Shown here: piece after piece, positions 28,374-41,584 of the stretch | Layout: the number at the start of each line of letters is the position of its first letter | Position numbering within the stretch: the first letter of the stretch is position 1 | NCBI GenBank assembly: GCA_000499405.2 | Contig: HG738140.1 | Span: 9,451,560 to 9,515,559 of the forward strand | Reading direction: 5' to 3' | Origin: Onchocerca volvulus | Lineage: Eukaryota; Nematoda; Chromadorea; Rhabditida; Onchocercidae | Length of the DNA: 64,000 nt | Notes under the pieces: model-generated | What the model was told of the DNA's origin: nothing | The model's database searches: none | The model's input: only the letters and a program-made list of their open reading frames with translations | Position numbers and translations under genes: made by a program

Positions 28374-29892
28374 AATCGGTTTCAATCTAAAACGAAGCAA
28401 AAGCACTTCTTGATATTCATCTTCATAAATTGTCAACGCAGCAGTTTCGTAAATCTAACATTGGTGCAGCGGAAATTATGTAATTTTGTTGCTCCTAAGT
28501 TTTAAATACACAATAATTTTTTTCAAATACTTGAAAAACGCAGACTTTTCATGTGATTTTATTGATACCTTTTTTCAAATTTTTATTCATTTATCTTTTT
28601 TCGAAATTCTGCTGTCATCATTCGTCAACAAAAGATAGCACCTCGCAATATGAATTGATCATCCATGCAATGATCCTTTGTTAAAATCAGTGCTATAACA
28701 ATTCTATTGTGAAGTAAATCAAAAAAAAAAAACGAAATTTTTATTCGCTGCATAAAATTTAGCAGAATTCAACTTGTTTGTTGCGAATGCAAGATGTATT
28801 AGCCAAATCTTCGTCTTTTACACTAGTGGTTGTGATATAATATAAATATAGGCAAATTATTGGAATGTAATCTATAGAAACCATTCACGGAATAAATACA
28901 ATGACCAGTTGGAAAATGAAACGGAATTAGAGGATGATCACTGTTATTGTTGATACTGCAATTCAAATCAAAATAAAATTCAATCTTTAACTAAAAGACT
29001 CAATCTTTAGCTGCATTGATGATTTTAAAATTCTTAGATACTTGGTAATCTTTGTAATTTGATTTGCTAATATAACATTCATCACATCACGATTCTAAAT
29101 TATTCAATACAAGCTGTTCGGAGACATACTGCATTTAATTAAGGAACAGGAAATTTAATCTTCCACATTTTTTTAGAACCATCAATTAATGAAAGGCTAA
29201 CAAATTAAGTCGAATTGAAATAAATTCAAAAATAAGTGTGTGCAAGCAGTTACATTATCAGGTTAAGTACTTTCTGGATTAGATAAAGAGATCATAGGGA
29301 AACAAAGATCATTGAATGGATTATGTTTTAGAAATCCCAACACAACTTGGTGAAAATTTATATTTGTCTAGAACCGAAGGACAGTTATTAGATTTGACTT
29401 ATTTAAATTATAGCATTGGCACTGTTCACTTTTCCGAAATGCTTGGATGAAGAGAAATAGTCTTCGTTTTAACTTCTTCTTTATCTTAATTTAATCCATT
29501 AAATAGGTTATTTTCCTTCATATATCCTTTCTTTTCCATTCCAAATATTTTAAAAACAAAGATTTTTCTCAAGAACAAATTTTGTGGATAAATTCTAATG
29601 TGAAATTGTTTGATGGAATCATTGATTTTATGAAATAATTTAATGTTACTAGTTTGTCAATAAGCAAAGAAAAGTATCAAGCACTCGATTTGCTTCATAA
29701 ATATCTACACATAAGGTTGTCCAAAACAATCTGACACGAAGCGTTAATTTTTCATTTACTTCAATTGATTACTTTGAACCAATTCCTTATAAGCAAATGT
29801 TATTTATAATTCAGGAATATGTAAATTTCATTATAACTTATCATAGATTTGTATAAAAAACAGTAGAAAGTCAATTCGGTACGGTTTTTAGA
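27892..29892. other. Intergenic, THOC6 to C-type lectin gene
   Basis: No coding exon recognised. It contains a TA dinucleotide tract at 28351-28372 and several A/T homopolymers. Confidence 0.5.
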
Positions 29893-30497
29893 ATGAATCA
29901 TTTCTATAATGTGGTTTTATTGTTTGGAATAATTGTAAGGCAAATCATGGAACTGAATGCAAAAGATATGAGAATCGGTACTGTACATGGGATAGATGTC
30001 ATCAAGGATGATACTGAATTACAGTATCCTATTTCAAACGGAAATATCGGTTTTATGTCTCTAGAAGAATCCGAAAGAGAAGAGAAACGACCAAAGAATT
30101 CGGCGTGGCATTGTGGTGATGACCAATCATATTATTTTGAGCCACTTGATGAATGCTATTTTATCAATGTTGCTCAGTTTCTGAACGTGGATTCTGATCG
30201 TAAGATTGCATATGGTGGCACTCGTGATGAATATATGTTCAACTGTTGGCAGCAATATCGAGGCAAACTGCTTGATATTGGTTCGTTGCATCTCGCAAAT
30301 TTTGAAATTCTCAAAATCTAATTATTTATTTCAATAAAATTAACATTTGAAATCATAACTGAAATAAGTTCTATTTTAAATAGGAATTGGGAAATAGCAT
30401 CTATTTATCCATAAACCGCGATATTGCTCAAACTTTCTACCTGATTCTACATTGTCGACTACATTGGACACCAATTTAATTTTAAAACAGTTCCTCC

Positions 30498-30530
<33 letters not shown>

Positions 30531-31074
30531 CTCCAAAAATGAAAGAATGCATAAATCTAAATTGAAAAGATGTATTCAAATTATTTTAAAAATTATAATA
30601 GAATCAGTGAATACATTTGTCATGAATAGTGTCATTCTGTAGTTTTCTAACTTCAAATTATTCTTTCTTTTTTCCTGTATTTTGAAGTTATTTTTGCATA
30701 AATTATTAGATAAACATTTGTGACATCGATTATTGAAAACAGGATTGGAATATATCGACGAGAAAATAAGCTTTGTGAAAGAGATGATAATAAATTTTAA
30801 TCACCGATCGTTTAATCGACAAGCAATCCAAGTTGGTTTCATGATAAATCAAAATCACGAACTGATCTCACAGAACGGTAAACATTATGATGTGCTAGAC
30901 AAAGTGCAGGTAAAATACCCAAATCGAAATGATGGAACTTTTTGTTCCAGTATTTGCTGCATCGTATTTTTTGCCGATATACGAATAACAGATGATGTGA
31001 AAATGATATATACGAGTTGTGATAATCATACACGAGCACTGAGCTATATTTGTCAAACACCTGCACTTGCATAA
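29893..31074 (+). CDS. Secreted C-type lectin-like domain protein
   Basis: Two exons, 29893-30280 and 30743-31074 (TAA), give 239 residues. TTTTTAG ends one or two bases before the ATG, a likely trans-splice acceptor. A hydrophobic N-terminus (NVVLLFGIIV) serves as signal peptide, and a charged linker containing EEKR precedes the domain. The domain runs from about residue 75: WHCGDDQSYYF, DECYF, NCWQQYRGKLLDIG, then (exon 2) EYIDEKISFVKEM, FCSSICCIVFF and a final YICQTP. This is the C-type lectin pattern of paired cysteines with a G-x-L-x-x-I segment. The sugar-binding EPN/QPD and WND motifs are not present, so canonical calcium-dependent sugar binding is unlikely. A minus-strand relative (31886-32328) is dead. 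Nematode CTL proteins are often secreted; a particular function cannot be read here. Confidence 0.75.
30504..30530 (+). repeat. 27-bp poly(A) tract in lectin intron
   Basis: An uninterrupted A run inside the single intron of the C-type lectin gene. It could be the tail of an old retroposed element, but no element body or target duplication was recognised. Confidence 0.8.
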
Positions 31075-31885
31075 TTATTTCAATTAATTACTGCAATTCC
31101 CCAGTCATTACGGGATATAAATCTCCTCTTTCTTGAATGTATGCAATTACAATTATAATTAATCTGATTCCTTCTTTACATAGTTATATTCCTTACTAAT
31201 GAAGCTCCTTTCCTAAAAATAATTGATTTAAATAAATGATTTCGAAGCTTATCAATGAAATTCTAATTCTTTTTAATCTGAAGTCTAAAGTAAATTTTTA
31301 ATTAAATCTATGATCAACTATAGTATGAAATCTTTTTTTTTAATAAATTATTTATTGTTACCAAGGTTTCATAGCACTAATGAAAGAAATCAAAAAATTC
31401 GTTACAAATTATTAGTTTTGAAAGTATTCAGAGACATTCACATGCAAACCCATGCTAATTTTATGTTTTTGTCCATTTATAAACTTTTTACATATCTCTC
31501 ACGTATCTTCCACGCTGGGGTTATTTAAAATCAAGTGTCAACTATCTAGCAAAATTGTTGTTGGGATCAATATTCTTTTTCTTTAACGCTTTCAATCTAC
31601 AGAATTGAATTTGTTGACATTGTGGAAAGATAGTGAAAATTCGAAAGGATCACTTTTTTGAAGCATTTAAAGGCATTTATCATATGACATATCACAAGGT
31701 GTTATTATTATAGAACACAAAATTCATAAATCTTGAAGATTTTTGGATTTTATATCAGTTGCAGATTAGAATAAGGCAGTTTATCAAATATAATTAGGGA
31801 TGGATATCAGATTGAATGGAATATTCTCGAACATTGCCTTGTTTTTGGCAAAAAAAAAAATTGGGTATGAATGTGTGATCACAGC
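31075..31885. other. Spacer between lectin gene and its pseudogene
   Basis: Contains the lectin 3' UTR with an AATAAA at 31231-31236. No further exon was found, including any C-terminal exon that would complete the minus-strand lectin copy. Confidence 0.45.
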
Positions 31886-32328
31886 TTACTTGCTCCATTT
31901 CACCTTATCAGTTCTAGTCAATTTTATCACAACACAGCAAACATTGCTGCATGGTTCACCAGGATTCATTTTCACGTAGACACCATCCAATACGTCATAA
32001 AAAGTGTCATTTTGAATTACTGTTTCATAATTTTTACTGATCATGAAGCCTATTCGAATAGCATCACGCTGCTCGGTTGTATGATAAAATTACAGCACTA
32101 CTTTTTTCACTAATTGCATTTTCTCCTTTATAGCTACTTCTCGATATCGAACTTTCCGTAGTACAGCACTCAGCAATTATGCATATAAACAAATTGGCTG
32201 GTACCATAAGTCAACTCATTTCTATTGACTGCGTAATTAGGATCCAGGTTATTAACAGGCATCTGATAAATATGATAGCATTCATTTAAGCCCGGAAAAT
32301 AATACGAATCCACATCATTGCAATGCTT
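31886..32328 (-). pseudogene. Decayed C-type lectin-like copy, intronless
   Basis: Read on the minus strand from 32328, the sequence parallels the lectin gene at 29893: HCNDVDSYYFPGLNECY against HCGDDQSYYFEPLDECY, then YGKFDI, RDAIRIGFMISKN, YDVLDGVYVK and CSNVCCVVIK. It is broken. The codon after NC is TGA where the intact gene has TGG (Trp), a frameshift follows YGKFDI, and a TAA sits before FYHTTEQRD. A TAA at 31888-31886 removes the last cysteines. There is no intron at the place where the intact gene has one. The missing intron suggests retroposition, or intron gain in the live copy. No promoter or signal-peptide exon was found upstream. Confidence 0.75.
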
Positions 32329-33068
32329 GATCATTTTATTTCGAAACTTGGTATCAATTGAAAATGCAACCTTCCCGTTTCATAATAAATTTCTGATATT
32401 TTGCTGAAAATTCCATTCCTTTCAAATTTCCTTTCTCCTGCTCGAAAAAAAAAATTCTTTAACGATTTCATATTAATAATGTATGCATTTAATAAACAAA
32501 CGATATTCTTTGTTAACGGTAATCTTTTCCTGATTTTTGCTACTGTCCATGAATCACTACTGTCGACAATTCTATCCAGTAAGACATTCTCGATAAGGTC
32601 ACAAATTGGCATTCTTCGTAGAAAACCTTGAAGCAATCGTTGTTCTCCTATCAAAAAAAAAAAAAGAAAAAACAATCCTATTGTCATTTGCCAGTGCATT
32701 ATCATTGCCGCAAAGCTTATTATCATTTCTTTTCTCATTTATACAATATTTTTTGGAGGGATATATGTATGCAGATTTATCTATCCGAGATAGATTAAGA
32801 TTGTCGATGAAAAATCAAAACAAAAATATAGGAAGACTATAGTTATTAGGTCAATCAGACAACAACAAGAGGCCAAACAAGCGTCACTGCTAGATGGAAC
32901 TTTTCTCACAGCGTATTTATAAAAATTGTGAAACATCAAAAATCCAAAATTTTTGTATGTTGCTTTTTCTGAAATTTCAGTAATTGGCAAAACTTGGTGA
33001 ATACTGAATTACAGTTCTTTTATTGAAATAACAAAAACAAGTTAAAAATTGTATCAACAATTTCAATC
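32329..33068. other. Spacer, no gene seen
   Basis: Open frames here are short, low-complexity and without splice partners. No match to the missing N-terminal part of the lectin pseudogene was recognised. Confidence 0.4.
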
Positions 33069-34547
33069 TCAATTTGATTTTGGTTTGACTTTTCCACAGT
33101 GTGACTCCAATAAGATATTTTCACTTTTCAAAACTTTCTGCTGTGGTAGATACTTAGCAAAATAGGGACGTTCTTTCAAAATTATATCAAAATTGCAAAG
33201 TTTATAACTACAACAACATCGATCGCCACCATGCAATGTCCTGAAGTAACAAGCGTTCTGATGTATGAATTCCGATCTACTTAAAGGTTATAAATTACTG
33301 CCAAATTATATTCTTATAATTTTCACTGCTTTTGTTACGATCTATAGTTGGAAAGACTAATATTTAATTGATCATTGATGAGATATATTTGCAATTGAAG
33401 AAACTTGTGCATTAATTCATTTGTCAACATGTTCTTGTGCTACCTTAATTAATAAGCATGATGGATAAATGGATATATCCTAAATCCAAAAAATCAGTGA
33501 AAGATATTGCCCAAGTTACTTGATCTTTCTACACATATACATATCATTTTTTATATCCATTCAGTTAGTTAGGCATTTTTCTAGATTACGTATCAGTTAT
33601 CAATGACAGTAAACTCGTTAAAATGGTATAGAATAGTATATTTACTAACGCTTGACACCCACTGCTGAATGAGTAATCGGATTCATGGATACAAGCCAGC
33701 GAATTATCACACTGTCCATTGAACCAAGTAAAATAAGCAAGCCGATAAAACTGTAAATTAAATTTTTTGTAACTTTGTGCCTCGGGTCACACGGTCTCCC
33801 GACAATAGTAGTTTCGGCGATTGTTTTAGCTAGAGTTAGTAATCAGATATATTTTCGAAAATTATAGAAGCCATTTAATAAATTCAAAGAATTACAATCT
33901 CTAACAGCAAAGCATATAATCGAATTTGATATTTTGAATCAAAATCCATCTTAAATTAGATTTTTCACTATTCACATCTTATTTCATATTTCATGATAGA
34001 GTGATTAATATCTATCTCTTTCAACCGAATTTTTTTAAAGTTTCAGTTTCTCCACCCATTAATATTTTCTTCATGAATGAATTCCGTTTAAATATGCGTA
34101 AATAATTTTACTAACTTCCACAAAACAATGATTCACTCTCGGATTGCACGCAACTTCAGTGGGAAGCTCTATGAACTCGAATGATCCATTTTCTCTGAAT
34201 TCTCCAAAAAATCTGCAAGGCTTTAATATTTCAGATAATTGTTTTCGAGATGAAAATTACATAAACTGGAGAAAAGAACCGGAAAGTAAATGTGATTGTT
34301 TGCAATTTATGATGTAATGGCACTGCCTGATATTAGAGTGCAAGTTCATCGTGATGACCAATTTCACATTGCAACATTGCACTTGTGGCGTGCATAATAC
34401 ATCATGGCAATTTTAAAAAACTTACGAATAACAAGTTAAGAGATCGGCACTCGTCACTTTTTCTGTTTTATTCTTAACTTTCGAGTCAAGACACATTACA
34501 ACAGTGAAAAAGAGGAAGCATGCAAATAACCACCACGCTGATTGCAT
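33069..34547 (-). CDS. Secreted cysteine-rich protein, ET-module / three-finger-like
   Basis: Exons 34547-34426, 34212-34112, 33829-33774, 33750-33650 and 33279-33069 (TGA) join in frame to 196 residues. The N-terminus is a signal peptide (MQSAWWLFACFLFFTVV), followed by an NKT glycosylation site and LTCYS. Cysteines then occur in the order VACNPRVNHC, GRPCD, GQCDNSLAC, SGCQ, NACYF, and finally GGDRCCCSYKLCN. The ending CC....CN together with an initial CY is the layout of the nematode ET module and of three-finger folds. One intron is only 23 nt (33773-33751), so this splice is less certain, although the frame needs it. The basic tail after the module has no membrane segment, so the protein is probably secreted. 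No specific partner can be named. Confidence 0.7.
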
Positions 34548-37332
34548 TGACAAGTTCAAATGCAAATTGAAGAAAGATTTAAATATTTAACTTATTTTGC
34601 TGACTCATTAATTCTTTGACTCAACCGTTACGTGCGGAATATTTGAAGTTGTTGGTAATTTACAGATGAAAAATACACTTCATTGAATCTATTCATATGT
34701 ACTCTTAATTATTTTTGATGAATGCGAATTCGCTAAAGCATAGCGCAAGAAAGTGCTCGTTAAAGTTATCGTTTTAAAAATAACTGAAAGATTCTGAATG
34801 AATAGTTGCTCAATTGTTATTCTGCACAGAAATTTACGAATAAACAATGAATATTTCTACTGAAATATTTCCTTTATCTTCTGAAAAACTTGCAAATAAG
34901 CGAAAATCAAAGTTGACAGAAGAATCAGACAGCTGATAATATTCCAGTCACTTCGCGTACATGCTTTCTTGGTTCACAATTTTTAATGTGAATAACATTT
35001 AGTAGATAATTCGAATCTATCTGTATAATACATTTGCATTTCCAAAATATGCTTAATAAATTTAGTTCACTGAATTAATTAATTGATTGACTAATTGAAA
35101 GTAGTGAAATCAGCCTATCGATTTTTCGTTGTTTGATTTATGTATTCTTAGTGATTTTTAAGAGCTGAAATCATAGAATAAACTCTCATCAACTTTATAG
35201 TATTACTATCTTTTCAAACATTTATTTCAAATATCCAGTAATTCCCTTTAAATTGCATAATAGTCAATAATTTATGTAAGCGCAAACATGATAAATATCA
35301 CGCAATGCAAGTGAAATATAATTTGATTGCTTTTAAATATTTAATTATCATCAAAACACCAATACTGAATAGGCATGTGCAGAAAATTATCGATTATATA
35401 TAGTTGATAAAATGTTCATTTAGGAATCATTATTAGCGATGTTTTGTATATCGATAGATTCTTTACTTCGTCTAATAACTCCTTTAATCGCTTTTGAGAA
35501 ACTTACAAGATCCTACAAGAATATTTCATAAGGAATGCAATTTAGTCGATAATGCTTTCAAAAAGATTTTCGTTGTTTGTGAAGTCAATACATAATTCAT
35601 GAGAACATTATTCATTTTTTCAGAATTTAATTGAATTTGAAATTCAGTCCTACTAAAATTCCTTTAAAAATGATTTAAGTACAACATTATCAAAAGAAAT
35701 GCATTTTTTTTGCTTCTATATATCACTGACACAGTTTTAAACCTATGAAAAATTGGGAACATTAGATATTCCGACTGAAACGACTCAAGCTGAGTCTCCT
35801 TCAGACACTAGAATCAGTCACTAGAATTGGTTTGTGTAATTTATTTTTGGAATTTTTATTTTTGTAATTAGAATTGGCTTGTGTAATTAGTTTTTGTTTA
35901 ATTATTTCATCAAGCCATATCTGGGCTATAAAAGTCATTTGATTTGTTGATCTTATTTGTAAATGAAATTTTATGGAAGCAATTACCTCAAAAATACAAT
36001 GATTCAAAGCGCCTACAACTTTATACAACTGTTCATATACTTTTGCAAACTAAATTAGTAAATCAAGCCAAGTTTGCTCTATTTAATGATAAAAATTCTT
36101 AATATCACATGTATTAGATTGTGCAAATAGCCAGATGACACTAAAATTAATAAAATTATTAACTTTCAATGTGTTAATAGACCGTTATACTATAAAAATA
36201 TGTTCAACATTTGAAGCGTCACTTGTGGCGAGCAATGATAAATGATAACCTTGATATCATTAATATGTTACTGGAATATGTTACTGGAATGCAGAAAGAA
36301 GACATGTCAATAAATTCAGTCTGCTCACTTTTTACCTGTCACAGGTGTAATGCATGAAAAAAAGCAAGCTACCTAACAAAAATACGCACCTATTCGAATG
36401 CAATCTTGTAGCAAAATTTCAAAACAATCGGTAAGAACTGCCGTAGATTTAGGGTCGGTAACAAGGAACATTTATATTTTTATTTTTTAGATGACTGCCA
36501 TCCTGTTTGCTATTTGTTGTGGACTTAATTCACCCTATTTCAAATTTACCAACTGATTCCTTGATTAAGATGACAGTAGTTCTTCAATGGTTCATTCTAA
36601 AACTCGCTTATTTTAATTTCAGTCTATATGACATCTGAGTGATGAAACAAAAAGAAGGAAAAGTAGGTATTTTTTTTTACTACATGAATACGATGCTGAA
36701 TGAAACTATTGATTTTTTTTTTTTTTTTTCGTTTTTATTCCAAAAGTTGATTACTTACATCGATAATGCGGTGCAACATCTTTCTTCTTTATGAAGTATT
36801 AAACGCTATTACAGGAACCAAAATATCATCAAAATGCTACATTTTGCATCTTGAAAATGAAAAAAGAATGACATATTTCAGACGAGTTGGACTGTTCCAT
36901 TTTGTTCTCTTTTATCAGCACTTTTTCTCATCTTTTGTTTACTGTCCAAATATTTCCTCCATTAATCAAGCCATCTCATATATCAGCCATCACATTTATT
37001 ATAATAAATACATTATCTCTTCCAGCTTTAATTCGTAATTTCGAGTATTTCATAATTCAATTAGTTTGACCAGTAGACGTCGAATCATCAACTATCAATT
37101 ACTGACCATCACAAAGACATAAATATGTTTTGATTCTTTTTTCTGAGCCGTCTTTTTTTTTCAGCATCGGTAGAATTCTGCAATCTCAATCTTTTTTCAG
37201 AGAAACTGATAAGAATATCTTAAAGAATTCAATGTTGCATAAGCCACTTAATTCACTGAATGATTATCTTAATTTTATGACTTGATAAATTTTGTTTCGA
37301 GATTATGATTATTTTTAATTCCCGACTAATCA

Positions 37333-37427
37333 TGGTAGAGTCATCACCTTATCACTATTCATATCATAGAAACTTTTCATAAGCATGAACTTATTATTTA
37401 GCTGTGTTGAAACTGATGACTCTACCA
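37333..37427. repeat. Inverted repeat, 14-bp arms, 67-bp loop
   Basis: TGGTAGAGTCATCA at 37333-37346 is the exact reverse complement of 37414-37427. The arms could form a hairpin or be the ends of a very small element. No target-site duplication is apparent. Confidence 0.6.
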
Positions 37428-39996
37428 AAAGCACTTTACTCTTCTTTTCAGTCTGGCATTTTATTCCGTAAGCAACTTCGGATTGTGAATCGAGCAGTTG
37501 TTCCTATTTTTTACTTTTTTTATATGGAGTTCTGAGTTTCTTCTCTTATTGAGCGTAGTGCTTTTTGAATTCTTCTGAGAATATAACCCGATGATTTCTT
37601 GAAAAGTGTCAAGTTACATAGAACTGAAATATCTCCGAACAGGCGTTGTCTGTTATAAGACTATTTCGCTGAAAGCATTCGAAGTCAAGTTTCTGAATTT
37701 AAGCTATCCCTCTCATTTATTATATCTTTTAGAATATTATACTTAAAAGTTTTGATGTGTTTTAAGGTCATGAAGATCATTTTCCCTAAATTTAATGACT
37801 TGTTTCAGATATGACCCAACATACCACCAATTTTTGATTTCGATTATAATCTAGTAGTGTATTTACTAAGAGTGAAATTTTTTAATTCCGCTGACCATAA
37901 TCGATGCACGGATGAATTAATTAATATGAATGAAAAAATTTTTCTTATAGCGCATGACTTCTTTCTCATATGATTAAAATTCTTGCATTTAATCCTTCTT
38001 TATTAATTTTTAGTTTCCAATGACAATAATTTTTCTGTTTATAAATTTCCTCTTGGCTATTAGATATTTTTACGCATGTTCTTTGTTTGAATTTATTTTT
38101 GGAAGAGATCCAGAAAATAGCAGAGGCTTTTGGAAATTGAAAATTGGCTTCTTATGAGAAGTGCAGCGAAAGCGAGTGGATAAAAAAGCAAGAAATAGCA
38201 GTTGCTCGTTTTTTTCATAGATTATTTTCGTCATAATTATTCGATGGTCCAAAGAAGTGCGTTTGTGGGTAACCTTGATAATATTAATGGATCAAATACT
38301 TTTGATAGTTAGTAGAACACTTTTCTTGAATGTTGAAGTTACATCAACACATTGCTACTAATGTCGCAATTACATGCCTGGGCACGATACGACATTAGTA
38401 TTTTAACAAATATTGGACATTTTGCTTTTGAGTCTAACTTTTAATTCGGTTGCTGGGAAAAATCATGGTACATTATTTTCTAGTCTTTCTTTTTTTCAAT
38501 TCTGAAATTTCGAATTTCGAATATTTCACGTTTTATAATACAATTTGAGGCGATTGTTTTTCGAACTTTCTAAAATCTTCCTCCCACTCTTGCTTCCTTG
38601 TCAATTTGAGTTCACTTTCAAATTACCCGAGATATATTTATTCAATATTGCGTAGCACATATGAAATTCTTGAAAATATTAGTAGAGAATAACGGGAAGA
38701 GGATTATTATTATATCTTGGGAATCCCAGCAATATCTGGAATGTAAACGCATCTGCTTAAATTATCCATTGCTGTTTCAAATTAAAATTTTAAAGCCTTT
38801 GATTTTTGTCAAATTATATATGTCGTTGCGAAATCAAGTATACTTCTAGCAAATTGATTGATAGATATCATTAATTGTAAATGCAATTGCAAATCCATTA
38901 GAATAATTCTCGGAAGATTTTGAAAAGCTTTGTTTTTTCTTTTGTTTTTTTTTTATTTTTTATTTTTAATGGCAGATTTAATTGTTCCTTTCAAATCTTT
39001 TAACTTCGATGTTATAAAGTTTATTTTCTTTCTTTCATATTTCGTGAGCTTTTGATACGTCTTATTCACTCATGGTTGGTGATTCGTTCTTTTTTTTTTG
39101 ATTATTAAGTGTATCGTATGGCTTTAGTAAATTCAAAATTTATTTGCAAGACTTGGAAGAAATTTAGATCTTACAATTTTAAGATGAGCTTCGATATACG
39201 AACTAAACGCAATGGAACTGAGCTACTAGGGAATAGTTATCAATGAGAACTGATTATATGGTGATAATTAAGTCATTTTTAGACTTTTTTTATTTGAATA
39301 ATATCCAAGATCTACTATAACATTTACAGTCAGAAAAAATCTGCTATCTCTGAGCATTTCTCATGTTTGCACCATTTTCACCGTTATAATGTTTTATTTG
39401 AAGTTAAATCAAATTACTGAATCAGTTAGTATAATGTTGAAAGAATACACATCCACATTTATCTGTACCTTATAAGCATTCATATTTACTCTGATGCTCG
39501 AAAAATTCTTAATTTCAAAGTAATTAATTACTATTGCATGACCTAATGTTAGTTTGGTGTCTGAAATTCACGTATCACGTGGAAACATAATGGTAAAGGA
39601 AAAGAAAATCTTGGCTCTTTACAACACCAACTTTACAATTTGAGGAAAAAAATATTTGTATGATTCATGAAAGTTGCGTTTTCAATTATTTCACCAGCGA
39701 AAAAATGCAGACTCAGGAATGATGTTAGAAAGCGTTGCGGAAATAGGAGTGAAGATTTTCGAACACGTCAACGAATGAGTAAGCATTCTTACATCACTGA
39801 GAGACGGAAGTAGAAAGTGTTGTTTTTGTTCAGAAAAATTCAAATGGCCAGATGTCTTCAAGTTCCCTGCAAGTTATTCGTTGTTAAAGCCCGTTTTCCT
39901 TCAGGCTTTCATCTCTCCTCATATTTATTCTTCACGGCCTGTCCGTTCTAATCGCTTCCTTTTCTTATTTTTTCCTTTCATTTGCCATGCATTAGG

Positions 39997-40016
39997 ATAT
40001 ATATATATATATATAT
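39997..40016. repeat. AT dinucleotide microsatellite
   Basis: Ten AT units in a row, flanked by AGG and GCG. It is intergenic. Confidence 0.85.
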
Positions 40017-41584
40017 GCGTCATCTGATGTTGAAATCGAATCGATTGCCTTTAATTGAAGATATAAATCTTGGCAAAAGTGCAACAAAGGCTGATGTCAT
40101 TCTTTCATCGTTTTTTTTGTCTGTCGTCTTGATTTTAATTTAATTATTTATCTATAATCTAAATGATGTTTTTTCATTTTTTAAATTTAACATTGCACTG
40201 AATTTATGCACCATAAAATAAATTTTTCTTAGCTTTATTATCTAACAATTTAAATGAATTCGGATGAATTTGACTCAGTTTCGGGTTTTATAATAGATTT
40301 TCGAAATTATCAATAACGAAAAAGATTTCTGCTTATGTTGCAATGTTCCTGTCAAATTTCAGTAATTGTCAAATATTCGTAAAATACGGAAAGCTCGTAG
40401 CTACGGCAAATAGCAAAAGTGCATGATTGCAAGAGTGCATGCTACTGATGCTATCAAGAAGTAAATAGTAGTTTCTAGTACCATTTATAGTCTGATCAAT
40501 TTTTGCAATATATTACAAAGGTGTCCTGTAAGCAAATAACTGTAATGTGTTGTTGACAAATACCATTGATGCAGAGTGTGCATACTTCGAATGAAAAAAA
40601 ATTAATTGTTCAGCTTGAATTTAAAAAAAAAATAGTCATTCCGCCTATAGTATTGAATAACATATTGCAATAGTATAGGCTAAAAAGCATTTTTGTCAAA
40701 ATATCGTCTAATTGCTTCACATTTCTAATTTCAATTTTACTGCTTTATTGAACTTAAAAGTGGACAGTGAGCTGTAGCATATCTGTTTCATGCTAATCGG
40801 CCATTTAATGAACTTCATTGGCACTTAATAATGTCAACATTATCGACACAACCTGGCATTGACAAAAGCATCTTTTTAAAAGCAATAGTTCAATTAAAAA
40901 TATTTCATCGATAAATCAACTTTATTCCCATCGCTTTGAATTCCAGATTGTTTCCTAACCATTACATAAAAAATTCTCCCATATATTCTTTCATGACAGT
41001 TGCTCGACAGAAAACTTGAAAAGTTTAAGATAAGACGAGCAAAAAAAATTGCTCTGTAACACTCATCTCCGAAACTTATTTTTCAAAAAAATATCTAATT
41101 GGATTTATATAAACTCAAGCCTTTTGTCTCTCGTATTTTTTATTACTTTGAAATGATAGAAAAATGATTTGTCAGACGGAATTAAATTTCAAATTTTAAG
41201 AATATTTTTCACAATTAATAGCTTATAAATTAATTTTCAAAGCTTTAATTCCAATCAGTTTTTAATTCAGCGAATGAGGAATGATTTATCATCAGATTGC
41301 AGAATTGTTTAAAACAGTCGTTGCGCAATGACCAATTAATGTCTTTATATTTTTCATCGCTTTACAATTTGTCTAATTTATAAATTGAAAATTAGTTGAG
41401 AAAAGTGCAAAACAAGGGTAAAAAATTGAATTTCTCATTTCAAGTGAAACAGGATTGAATTTCGAAAGCAAACTTAGTTTTTTTTTTTTTTATTTTTTTT
41501 TCGTATATTCTTTCGTAATATTTCAGTTAAACTTTTTAAGCATTCAATATTCTAAAAAATTTTTTATCTGATATATTTTAAGCG

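Larger units (their letters stand above)
34548..41584. other. Seven kilobases without a recognised gene
   Basis: Neither strand shows exons with conserved peptides and splice sites. Features seen: a short direct duplication of ATATGTTACTGGA near 36267-36292, a 14-bp inverted repeat at 37333-37427, and a TA/AT tract at 39997-40016. Confidence 0.4.

Noticed and set aside
32331..32738. Minus-strand 135-codon open frame upstream of the lectin pseudogene
   Set aside because: It does not resemble the N-terminus of the live lectin gene and is interrupted by homopolymer-coded stretches; treated as chance.
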